Shown here one piece after another: positions 1 through 6,259 of a DNA stretch of 10,173 nucleotides. Numbering within the stretch: the first letter of the stretch is position 1; each line of letters begins with the position of its first letter. The position numbers were made by a program, and so were the translations under genes. The notes under the pieces were generated by a model. It had not been told where the DNA came from. It ran no database searches and saw only the letters and a program-made list of their open reading frames with translations. The DNA comes from a bacterium (GTDB lineage Bacteria; Armatimonadota; Fimbriimonadia; Fimbriimonadales; JBAXQP01): NCBI GenBank assembly GCA_037131655.1, contig JBAXQP010000078.1:1-10173 (forward strand), given 5' to 3'.

Positions 1-1
1 C

Positions 2-1162
2 TACAACGGTGACTTCAACGAGATCAAGAACAACCTTAACACCTGCATCGATGCTGTCAACGCACTCGTAGCTGACGCCAATATGTTGGCAGAAGCGGCT
101 GTCGAGGGTCGGTTAGAGACCCGCGCTGATGCGAGTAAGCATGGCGGCGACTTTGCCAGGATCGTCAACGGCGTCAACAGCACCCTGGATGCCATCGTTG
201 CTCCTGTCAACGAAGCGTCCGCGGTTCTAGAGAAAGTTGCCGAAAGAGATATGACCGCTCGTGTCAAGGGTAATTATCAAGGCGACTTCGCCAAGATTAA
301 AGATGCGATCAACACTGCTGTCGGTAACCTCGATGGCGGCCTCACTCAAGTAGCTACTGGTTCTGAGCAGATCGTTTCCGCATCAGGCCAGATTAGCGCT
401 GGCGGTCAATCACTGGCCCAAGGCGCTGCCGATCAGGCATCAGCGCTAGAAGAAGTAAGCGCAAGCCTGCAAGAAGCAGCATCTATGAGTGAACAAAACG
501 CAAACAGCGCTCAAGAGGCGCGAACCCTTTCAGAGCATGCTCAAACAAGCGCTGGCCGAGGCGTTGATGGCATGAAGGGTCTCTCTGATGCCATCAACAA
601 GATCAAAACCTCATCTGATGACACCGCTAAGATCGTCAAGACCATTGACGAGATTGCGTTCCAGACCAACCTGTTGGCGCTGAACGCTGCAGTTGAAGCT
701 GCAAGAGCCGGTGACGCAGGCAAGGGATTTGCTGTTGTGGCTGAAGAAGTCCGCAACCTGGCCATGAGAAGCGCCGATGCTGCAAAGAACACTGCCAACT
801 TGATCGAAGAATCGGTTAAGAACGCAGAGAACGGCGTAGGCATCAACGCTGAAGTCCTTAAGGTCCTGGAAGAAATCAATGACCAGGTCAATAAGGTCAG
901 CCTAGTGATGGGCGATATCGCCGCATCATCCGATCAGCAGCGTGCTGCAATTACTCAGATTAACTCTGGTGTAGACCAAGCTAACCGAGTAACTCAGCAG
1001 ACAGCGGCCAACTCACAAGAATCCGCAGCAGCGGCTGAAGAGCTGTATGCCCACGCGGAAGAAATGCAAAATATGGTTTCGACTTTCCAGTTAACTGACA
1101 CAATCACGAAGACTGGTAAGAAGAATACGAAAACCAAGGCAACGTTAAGAGAAGCCGCCTAA
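2..1162 (+). CDS. Methyl-accepting chemotaxis protein, C-terminal part (5' truncated)
   Basis: This is a chemoreceptor that relays ligand or redox signals to CheA/CheW. The frame is open from base 2, so the N-terminus (sensor and any membrane segments) lies outside the window; 386 codons are visible. The first ~100 residues carry three copies of a HAMP-like unit marked by a GDF motif (bases 8, 146 and 281), 46 and 45 codons apart. The coiled-coil signalling domain follows. Its hairpin tip, EIAFQTNLLALNAAVEAARA followed by GDAGKGFAVVAEEVRNLA (bases about 650-766), is the CheA/CheW contact region and is fully conserved. Glu/Gln-rich stretches on both sides (ASALEEVSASLQE; ANSQESAAAAEEL) fit methylation helices. 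The C-terminus is a short Lys/Thr-rich tail with no CheR-tethering pentapeptide. The family assignment is certain; the stimulus is unknown. Confidence 0.97.
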   Translation, partial: YNGDFNEIKNNLNTCIDAVNALVADANMLAEAAVEGRLETRADASKHGGDFARIVNGVNSTLDAIVAPVNEASAVLEKVAERDMTARVKGNYQGDFAKIKDAINTAVGNLDGGLTQVATGSEQIVSASGQISAGGQSLAQGAADQASALEEVSASLQEAASMSEQNANSAQEARTLSEHAQTSAGRGVDGMKGLSDAINKIKTSSDDTAKIVKTIDEIAFQTNLLALNAAVEAARAGDAGKGFAVVAEEVRNLAMRSADAAKNTANLIEESVKNAENGVGINAEVLKVLEEINDQVNKVSLVMGDIAASSDQQRAAITQINSGVDQANRVTQQTAANSQESAAAAEELYAHAEEMQNMVSTFQLTDTITKTGKKNTKTKATLREAA

Positions 1163-1186
1163 GACTGCTTCTCTTCTACCCCTCGC

Positions 1187-1221
1187 AAAAGAGGCGGGCC
1201 AATCGGCCCGCCTCTTTTCTC
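1187..1221 (+). terminator. Bidirectional intrinsic terminator between convergent genes
   Basis: A perfect 14-bp stem (AAAAGAGGCGGGCC at 1187-1200 with its complement at 1205-1218) has a 4-base AATC loop and a T-rich 3' side. Because the stem starts with AAAA and ends with TTTT, it gives a U-tract on either strand. It can end the chemoreceptor transcript (+), 25 bases after the stop codon, and the convergent DUF58 transcript (-). Confidence 0.93.
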
Positions 1222-1288
1222 TTAATGCTAATTTCGATTCTGCCTTTAGGCTATCGCCTTCTCCGGAATACCTAATACGCTGTATGCC

Positions 1289-2599
1289 TCAAATCGCCGA
1301 TCTGGCTTTTAGGGTCAGGTAGTAGTTGACCAGGTCGCGTGAGAGGCGTTCCGGCTCGGAGTCGATGACGTGGATGCCTTGTTGTTCGAGAATTCGTATT
1401 GTTGCCTGACGATCATGCGCTACTTGAAGGGCAACCGCTCGATTATAGACAGCGCTTGAATCGGAAGCTGCCGTTCGAGTGAGTTCCGATAGGCGCGGGT
1501 CAGCAACCGTAACGCAGAGGCATAAATGGGTATGAGATAAACTGCCCAGACAACGGATTAACTCTCGCGAACTCTCAGGTTCCTGTAAATCGGTGAAAAA
1601 GACCACCAAAGAGCGCTTTCGCCAACGGCTATAAAGATAAGTAACCGCCATTCGATAATCCGGCTCGACCGGCTCTGCTTGGACTCCATGCAGAGCTTCA
1701 AGAATAACCTCCACTTGCTGTCGCCCGCGTTTGGGGGGCACAAAACGCTGCATAATATCGTTAAAAAGTAGTAGCCCCAGCCGATCATTAGCGGTTACGG
1801 CGGCATAAGCGAGCATGAGAGCGGCATTCATTACGTGATCGAGTTTGTGTACTTGCTCGACATCAGCCATCATATTTCGACCGGTATCAATGACCAAAAA
1901 CACGCTTTGGCTTCGTTCTGCTTCATATTCGCGGACAATCGGCTTGCCTTTTCGAGCGGTCGCTTTCCAATCGATGCGCCGATACTCATCATCCGGCGTA
2001 TAATCTCGCAGCGCCTCAAACTCAGTACCCACCCCTCGCAAACGTGTCCGCCGTATTCCAATATCCCTTAAATGTCCTTTATTGCGAAGCAAATCATACT
2101 GCTTCAGCGCTAAGACGTTGGGATAAACCTGAACGATTTCCTCAGCCTTCAACCGATAGGTTCGCCACCAAAATCCAAGCGGCGTCAAGCATCGCACGAA
2201 GATGTCGTTGAACTGATAATCGCCGCGGGCTTTGGGGGTGACATGATAGGTAACGGCATGCTCCGAGTGAGGTGTTAAAATAAACTCAAATTCACGGGTA
2301 TCCCATGACATTTCAGGAGGCGGTTCATCCCGCAGCTTGACTTGAAGCGGTTTATCTATTCGGCTTCTTAGCTTCAGATGGATTGGGTTTGCGACAGTAA
2401 TTGAAAGTACCGGATCGTGCTTACGTTCAACTTCAAAGCTATCTTTTCTCGGCGCCTGTATTAGATCGATGATCGCTATGACAAATAAAACCAAATCATA
2501 AATAGCCACCAGCCAAACAAGCTGATGCGAATATGCGATAGGGATCGCCAGAAGGAGCCCCAGCCCCAAGACAACATAAAACCGCGATGTTAATGCCAT
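1289..2599 (-). CDS. DUF58 domain protein (von Willebrand A-like), membrane-anchored
   Basis: This 436-aa protein has two hydrophobic N-terminal segments (about residues 6-22 and 27-47), a beta-rich middle (60-160) and the DUF58 signature GTEFEALRDYTPDDEYRRID followed by WKATARKGKP (191-220). A vWA-like fold follows (233 onward; VVFFTDL near the second metal-site strand). The MIDAS-like site reads DTGRN (238-242), so the third serine of a DxSxS motif is absent, a variation I believe is common in DUF58 proteins. The family is usually encoded next to a MoxR-type AAA+ ATPase, with roles proposed in envelope assembly or protein maturation. No MoxR gene is adjacent here: a terminator lies upstream and a convergent gene downstream, so it appears monocistronic. 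An in-frame TAG four codons before the ATG fixes the longest start. The ribosome site is unclear (a G-run just 2 nt from the ATG). The family call is firm; the function is unknown. Confidence 0.93.
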   Translation of the reverse strand: MALTSRFYVVLGLGLLLAIPIAYSHQLVWLVAIYDLVLFVIAIIDLIQAPRKDSFEVERKHDPVLSITVANPIHLKLRSRIDKPLQVKLRDEPPPEMSWDTREFEFILTPHSEHAVTYHVTPKARGDYQFNDIFVRCLTPLGFWWRTYRLKAEEIVQVYPNVLALKQYDLLRNKGHLRDIGIRRTRLRGVGTEFEALRDYTPDDEYRRIDWKATARKGKPIVREYEAERSQSVFLVIDTGRNMMADVEQVHKLDHVMNAALMLAYAAVTANDRLGLLLFNDIMQRFVPPKRGRQQVEVILEALHGVQAEPVEPDYRMAVTYLYSRWRKRSLVVFFTDLQEPESSRELIRCLGSLSHTHLCLCVTVADPRLSELTRTAASDSSAVYNRAVALQVAHDRQATIRILEQQGIHVIDSEPERLSRDLVNYYLTLKARSAI

Positions 2600-2651
2600 A
2601 ACCCCCCATTTCTACCCTATCCGCCATAAATCCTGCAAAGAATATAAGCAT

Positions 2652-2682
2652 GAAAGAAAATCCCCTCCTCGTCGAGGCGGGG
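2652..2682 (-). terminator. Intrinsic terminator of the phoBR operon
   Basis: On the minus strand CCCCGCCTC - GAC - GAGGAGGGG forms a 9-bp stem with one mismatch and a 3-base loop, followed by ATTTTCTTTC. It lies about 65 bases past the phoR stop codon and before the DUF58 gene, separating the two transcription units. Confidence 0.78.
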
Positions 2683-2748
2683 CAGGAGTGGTTCAGGAAA
2701 GTCTCTTGAAATACAACGGGCCATTATTGAGGCGTCTACCAGTGGTTA

Positions 2749-3984
2749 TTACACCTTAGGCAGGCGCACAGTGAAGGTGGCGCCTACTCGGTATTCACTT
2801 TTAACCGTAATTGTGCCGCCATGCGATTCGACGATATGTTTCACAATGCTCAAGCCAAGACCGGTGCCGCCGGTTGCTCGGGAACGGGCTTTATCTACTC
2901 GATAAAACCGCTCGAAAATTCGCGGAAGATCCTCACTCATAATCCCGATGCCCGTATCCGATACCGATACGATAATATGATCGTCCTCTTCCCTCCCGAC
3001 TACTTTGATTTCGCCTTCGGGGGTGTATTGGATGGCGTTTTGGATGAGGTTGGAAAAGACTTGCTGCATTTGTTCGCGATTTGCCTGAGTGAATAAAGCC
3101 CCTTGCAAAGATGCCTCCAGGATCAATCCAACCTCCTTGGCCAGGGGTTTAAGATTAGCAACAACCTCATCTATCACATCGCCGAGATTAACTTTAGTTT
3201 TCACAGGTGGCTGCGATTCGGCATGGCTTAGGATGAGCAGATCATTGGCAACAGTGGCTAAACGATCAGACTGTTTGATAATATTATAAAGCCACTTCTC
3301 CCTCATCACCGAATCAAGCTCTGGATCATCCAAAATCGTCTCCGCCATAGCGCGGATACTGCTTAAGGGAGTTCTAAGCTCATGAGAAACGTTAGCAACA
3401 AAGTCCTGGCGTATTTTCTCCAATCGGCGAAGTTCGGTGATATCACGCAAGGCAACATAAAAACGTCCCTGCTTCTCTTTTACACTCGGCTGCGGCCAAA
3501 TGGAAGCACGGACTATCAATTCAGTCGGAGAGGTTAATTCCATCTCGCGGCGCGTAAGGCGGGGGTCTTCAACCACTTCCAAAAAGAAATCGTGAAGATT
3601 ATAGCTAAGAGTGAGCGCAAGCAAAGTTTTATCTTGGGGCGAATCGAACTCAAACATACGCCTGGCTGACTGGTTGCCAAATTCAATGACTCCATTAGTC
3701 GAGCAGACAAATACAGCCGACTCCATCCCTTCGGCAAGTCCAGTGAAATCCGCTCGGGCTTCCTTGGCTAAGCGTTCCCATTCCCCAGCCTGCTGTTGGT
3801 TCTCTTTCGCTTTCTGGCTGTGCCCAAATACCAAATGCTCAGCGAGAGTAGCTTGAACCCAAATATACGCGCCAAGAAATACGCATAAAAGCCCCATAAT
3901 CAGCGCGGCCCATCCTAATGGATGCCATACGATAAGAATGAGCGCAATTAAGGTCAAAACTAAAGCCAGCCATCGATTAATCAT
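2749..3984 (-). CDS. phoR: PhoR-type sensor histidine kinase
   Basis: This is a membrane sensor kinase of a two-component pair, 411 aa. Two N-terminal hydrophobic segments (about 5-20 and 23-44) are separated by almost no loop, so there is no extracytoplasmic sensor domain, as in PhoR. A PAS domain (about 82-185, ending in LRDITELRRLEK) is followed by HisKA with phosphoacceptor His201 in DFVANVSHELRTPLSSIRAM. The ATPase domain has an N box (NLIQNAIQYTPEG, 312-324), G1 (DTGIGI, 343-348), an F box (FERFYRVDKARSR) and G2 (GTGLGLSIV). All catalytic elements are present. It starts 9 nt after phoB, and its Shine-Dalgarno AAAGGTG overlaps the phoB stop codon. The domain layout matches PhoR, but no pst transport or phoU genes are visible, so phosphate as the signal is inferred. 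Confidence 0.93.
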   Translation of the reverse strand: MINRWLALVLTLIALILIVWHPLGWAALIMGLLCVFLGAYIWVQATLAEHLVFGHSQKAKENQQQAGEWERLAKEARADFTGLAEGMESAVFVCSTNGVIEFGNQSARRMFEFDSPQDKTLLALTLSYNLHDFFLEVVEDPRLTRREMELTSPTELIVRASIWPQPSVKEKQGRFYVALRDITELRRLEKIRQDFVANVSHELRTPLSSIRAMAETILDDPELDSVMREKWLYNIIKQSDRLATVANDLLILSHAESQPPVKTKVNLGDVIDEVVANLKPLAKEVGLILEASLQGALFTQANREQMQQVFSNLIQNAIQYTPEGEIKVVGREEDDHIIVSVSDTGIGIMSEDLPRIFERFYRVDKARSRATGGTGLGLSIVKHIVESHGGTITVKSEYRVGATFTVRLPKV

Positions 3985-3988
3985 TAAA

Positions 3989-3995
3989 CACCTTT
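3989..3995 (-). promoter_or_regulatory. Ribosome binding site of phoR
   Basis: AAAGGTG on the minus strand lies 4 nt before the phoR ATG and shares its first bases with the phoB TAA stop. This supports the start at 3984 and suggests co-translation of the pair. Confidence 0.75.
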
Positions 3996-4665
3996 ATGGA
4001 CTAAATTTATATCCAATTCCGCGTACGGTTATAAATCGTTCAGGGTTGTCAGGGTCGTCTTCCAACTTCGAGCGAAGCCATCGCACATGCACATCAACGG
4101 TTCGAAGGCCGACATAAGCGTCCGCCCCCCATACTCGATCCAGTAACGTATCGCGCGATAAGACCCGTTCTGCATTTTGGGCGAATAACAACAGGAGCGC
4201 AAACTCTTTTGGCGTCAACTCAACCGACGCCCCGCCCTTTTTTACCTGATGCTTTACTGTATCGATAACGATATCACGGACTTTAATCGCCTCGTCGCTC
4301 TTATCGTCATGAGTTCTGCGAAGAATAGTTTTCACACGTGCGACTAGTTCACGCATACTAAAGGGTTTGACCATGTAGTCATCCGCGCCCAGTTCCAATC
4401 CCTTCACTCGGTCATCTTCCGTCCCCTTAGCGGTGAGGAAAATAATAGGAACCTGGCTTTCAGCGCGGAACATTTGGCAGAGATCAAAACCGCTTCGCCC
4501 GGGGAGCATCACATCAAGCACGATAAGATCGGGGGGAGTTTGATGAAACCGTTTGAGAGCCTCATCGGCATCTGCAGCAGTGATGACAGTATAGCCTGCA
4601 CGCTGCAGATTATGCTGGGCAGTCTCCAATATCGATGCTTCGTCATCAACCACTAAAATTTTCAT
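3994..4665 (-). CDS. phoB: PhoB-type response regulator (OmpR family)
   Basis: This is a DNA-binding response regulator of 223 aa, the usual OmpR/PhoB length. The receiver domain (1-118) has acidic pocket residues Asp7/Asp8, phosphoacceptor Asp51 (IVLDVMLPGRSGFD), Thr78 and Lys100 (MVKPF). The C-terminal winged helix (about 128-222) has the usual ELTPKEFALLLLF, DRVWG and TVDVHVRWLRSKLEDDP followed by an IGYKF ending. The ATG overlaps the stop of the upstream 376-aa gene by 4 bases (ATGA), and no separate Shine-Dalgarno is visible, so translation is probably coupled to that gene. It is followed by its likely partner kinase phoR. PhoB-like identity is clear; the exact regulon cannot be read from the window. 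Confidence 0.94.
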   Translation of the reverse strand: MKILVVDDEASILETAQHNLQRAGYTVITAADADEALKRFHQTPPDLIVLDVMLPGRSGFDLCQMFRAESQVPIIFLTAKGTEDDRVKGLELGADDYMVKPFSMRELVARVKTILRRTHDDKSDEAIKVRDIVIDTVKHQVKKGGASVELTPKEFALLLLFAQNAERVLSRDTLLDRVWGADAYVGLRTVDVHVRWLRSKLEDDPDNPERFITVRGIGYKFSP

Positions 4666-5792
4666 TCTGCGATTATTTCGACATTCGCGCGCGGAACAAT
4701 TACCTGCTCTCCACTCTCTAATTTGGCTCTTAAAATGCGCACATGCGCGCCCGATTCGATAACGGTTAGCTCCGGCGGCAATTCAACCACTGCGCCGAGC
4801 TGACCGAAATAGGGCTGACGAATAACACGGATTGGAGTGCCGATTTTGAGTTCCATCGCGCCTGATTTCCCTTTACCGGCTGACTTCTCATCAACATGAG
4901 CCATCGGCACAATAATTTCAGGACGCTGTACACCGGCGCGGATTTGGGTCGTGCCGTTTATTGAAGCTTGTTTGCCCTCGAGTGATTTGAGCAGTTCGAA
5001 CGTCCGTTTGGCCATCCTGATATTGCCAAAGCCTTCAGTTAAGATTAAAGATAAGGGAATACTCTCTTGGCCTGTGATCGCCACACCGATGTCAAAGCCG
5101 AGATAATCCCTAAGATCGAGGTCGTTAAGAAGTGAGGCAACAATAAGACCGATAATGCCAATCTTGTCCGCTTTCTTCAAAGCAGCGCCTGTAATGCCTC
5201 CTGCGCAAATGACCACTTTGCCAGCCATCTCTTCACTTAGATCGGAAACATCCAGAACATCTTTGTCTTCGTCCCCAACGATGATAATATCTCCGAGTCG
5301 CTCTCCGCCTATGCCGAAAATACCTTGAACCAGAGCGCCTTCTGCTTCAATAACCGCGCCTTCTAGCGGCATAACTTCAATAACCTTGCCGCGAATATAC
5401 GCTGTACGTTCGACAGGGGTAGAAGGTTCTCGTATCTGAGCGTGTCCGGAGATTTCAGATATGTTTTCGATTGTGCCTTTGACCGGTGAGTTAATCAAGG
5501 ACTTAAACAAGCCAAAAAAGCCTTTTGACTGTGCAATAGGTTGATCTTTTTCAATCATATCACCGACTTTAGCCAGTAAGTATTCAGGAACCTCATTCGG
5601 AGGGACACCCAGTTGCTCTGCCAACTTCACATTCTGAAGTGGTCCAGGCAGCATCGCCTGTGCGAGTATGGTCGCCGGTTCGACGATATCCCCTACTTTA
5701 ACAAACACCTCACCCTTAATCGGTAAACGCCTAACCTTTCGAATGGTCGTTTGTGCGCTAACTGTTAATCCAGGTGTATATGCTCCGCCCAA
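4662..5792 (-). CDS. Conserved protein of unknown function, lipoyl-like and KOW-like ends, TTG start
   Basis: I do not know a function for this 376-aa protein. No membrane segment or signal peptide is apparent, so it is probably cytosolic. The N-terminal ~140 residues hold two barrel-sandwich-like stretches: GEVFVKVGDIVEPATILAQ (27-45), and AKVGDMIEKDQPIAQ leading into SKGFFGLFKS and SPVKGTIENIS. These resemble lipoyl/biotinyl-type folds but lack a clear modifiable lysine motif. The middle (about 150-296) is glycine-rich with GIFGIGGERLGD, VVICAGGITGAAL, GVAITGQESI, TEGFGNIRMAKRTF and ASINGTTQIRAGVQRPEIIVP. The end (315-374) looks like a KOW/SH3-like module (GTPIRVIRQPYFGQLGAVVELP ... VIVPRANVEII). 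The start is TTG at 5790-5792: an in-frame TAG at 5805-5807 rules out a longer form, and a perfect AGGAGG sits 8 nt upstream. It leads the operon and overlaps phoB by 4 bases, so a role linked to PhoBR signalling is possible but inferred. Confidence 0.9.
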   Translation of the reverse strand: MGGAYTPGLTVSAQTTIRKVRRLPIKGEVFVKVGDIVEPATILAQAMLPGPLQNVKLAEQLGVPPNEVPEYLLAKVGDMIEKDQPIAQSKGFFGLFKSLINSPVKGTIENISEISGHAQIREPSTPVERTAYIRGKVIEVMPLEGAVIEAEGALVQGIFGIGGERLGDIIIVGDEDKDVLDVSDLSEEMAGKVVICAGGITGAALKKADKIGIIGLIVASLLNDLDLRDYLGFDIGVAITGQESIPLSLILTEGFGNIRMAKRTFELLKSLEGKQASINGTTQIRAGVQRPEIIVPMAHVDEKSAGKGKSGAMELKIGTPIRVIRQPYFGQLGAVVELPPELTVIESGAHVRILRAKLESGEQVIVPRANVEIIAE

Positions 5793-5800
5793 AACAAGTG

Positions 5801-5806
5801 CCTCCT
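5801..5806 (-). promoter_or_regulatory. Shine-Dalgarno fixing the TTG start of the 376-aa gene
   Basis: AGGAGG on the minus strand is 8 nt from the TTG codon at 5790-5792. With a stop codon in frame just upstream, this leaves TTG as the only plausible start. Confidence 0.88.
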
Positions 5807-5821
5807 ACTGAAGTTATTTGT

Positions 5822-5851
5822 ATTTTAGCCGTCACAGACAAGCTTTGTCAA
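5822..5851 (-). promoter_or_regulatory. Sigma-70-like promoter of the 376-aa gene - phoB - phoR operon
   Basis: On the minus strand a perfect TTGACA (5846-5851) is followed, after 18 bases, by TAAAAT (5822-5827; 5 of 6 matches to TATAAT). The predicted transcript start near 5815 would give a ~23-nt leader that just contains the AGGAGG site. A second ATTGACAA copy lies 26 bases upstream (5871-5878) and could be a regulator site. Confidence 0.72.
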
Positions 5852-5870
5852 TTTAAGCTGACTGTGCAAA

Positions 5871-5878
5871 TTGTCAAT
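5871..5878 (-). repeat. Upstream copy of the ATTGACAA promoter octamer
   Basis: The octamer TTGTCAAT (+ strand) occurs at 5845-5852, where it covers the -35 box, and again at 5871-5878. The offset is 26 bases, about 2.5 helical turns. It could be a regulator half-site pair or chance; it does not fit the 11-base spacing of the known PhoB box. Confidence 0.3.
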
Positions 5879-5910
5879 GTGAGGTATGATAGTGTCTATA
5901 CTATTCTCTA

Positions 5911-5994
5911 ATGCCTTTCAACCTCAAAAAAACCCTTGAAGCGTCCAGTGCTTTTGGGCGCGAGGGTCTTCGGAAGCTGGCCGCTGACGACTGA
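5911..5994 (+). CDS. Possible 27-codon small ORF
   Basis: An ATG frame begins MPFNLKKTLEAS, continues through AFGREGLRKLA and ends in ADD before TGA at 5992-5994. The peptide is charged and helix-prone. This stretch is visibly more GC-rich than its AT-rich surroundings and reads like coding sequence. No Shine-Dalgarno precedes the ATG. A TATACT element at 5897-5902 would place a transcript start within about 2 nt of the ATG, so translation would have to be nearly leaderless, but no good -35 box accompanies it. Alternatives are a remnant of the 5' end of a lost gene, or a structured RNA element. I do not recognise the peptide. Confidence 0.3.
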   Translation: MPFNLKKTLEASSAFGREGLRKLAADD

Positions 5995-6035
5995 CAGAAA
6001 TTTCATATTTGATCTTTCAACTCAATACAAACCAC

Positions 6036-6050
6036 TATCACATAGTGATA
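6036..6050. promoter_or_regulatory. Perfect 15-base palindrome, candidate operator
   Basis: TATCAC-ATA-GTGATA is a perfect 6-bp inverted repeat with a 3-base centre. It overlaps a second perfect inverted repeat, CACTAT-CAC-ATAGTG (6033-6047). The size and symmetry fit a binding site for a dimeric helix-turn-helix regulator. The half-site ATAGTG also occurs at 5889-5894 within ATAGTGTCTATACTAT. The regulator is unknown. Confidence 0.35.
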
Positions 6051-6183
6051 ATTTTGCAATAACAAAGAGGGAACAGAAGCCGGAGATGGGTCGTCAATAC
6101 TAGTGTATCTGAAGTTCATACTAGGTTCGCTCTTGTGAAGATACTGCCACGCTTTGCATTTGCCCTGTTGTCTTTTTTGTCCA

Positions 6184-6212
6184 AGGTCTTTTCCAGACCT
6201 ACTTTTGATTTT
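6184..6212 (+). terminator. Weak terminator-like hairpin in the leader
   Basis: AGGTCT (6184-6189) pairs perfectly with AGACCT (6195-6200) across a TTTCC loop, followed by ACTTTTGATTTT. The stem is short and not GC-rich. It could end a short upstream transcript or attenuate read-through into the diguanylate cyclase gene. Confidence 0.28.
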
Positions 6213-6246
6213 AACGGTGATTAACTACCTGTTTTTTTGGTAAGTT

Positions 6247-6251
6247 AGGAG
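6247..6251 (+). promoter_or_regulatory. Shine-Dalgarno of the diguanylate cyclase gene
   Basis: AGGAG lies 8 nt before the GTG at 6260-6262, supporting GTG as the start codon and the 287-aa product. Confidence 0.82.
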
Positions 6252-6259
6252 TAAGCAAG

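Larger units (their letters stand above)
5995..6246. other. Rest of the divergent intergenic region (leader of the diguanylate cyclase)
   Basis: These 252 AT-rich bases contain no convincing gene. They hold the palindrome at 6036-6050, a 7-bp hairpin with one G-T pair (6100-6106 with 6118-6124), a weak terminator-like hairpin at 6184-6212 and a T7 run just before the Shine-Dalgarno. No convincing sigma-70 promoter for the downstream gene could be picked by eye, and no c-di-GMP riboswitch core is present. Confidence 0.5.

Noticed and set aside
541..891. Open frame antisense to the chemoreceptor
   Set aside because: It is fully inside a certain chemoreceptor coding region in the opposite direction, with no family motifs; other open frames opposite or within the DUF58, phoR, phoB, diguanylate cyclase, DUF374, gspF and glnD genes were dropped for the same reason.
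5858..5878. Canonical PhoB box
   Set aside because: The CTGT and TTGT elements are 9 bases apart rather than 11, and the flanking bases do not match the consensus.
5926..5967. Minus-strand terminator (ACCCT ... AGGGT, then seven T)
   Set aside because: Only 5 bp of continuous stem with a large internal loop, and no minus-strand gene upstream for it to end; kept only as an alternative explanation for the small-ORF block.
6135..6224. GTG-started 29-codon frame with a hydrophobic stretch
   Set aside because: It has no ribosome binding site, lies in an AT-rich leader where such frames arise by chance, and overlaps the terminator-like hairpin.
5995..6246. c-di-GMP riboswitch upstream of the diguanylate cyclase
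   Set aside because: Neither the conserved core of the GEMM class I riboswitch nor a recognisable class II core could be found by reading either strand.
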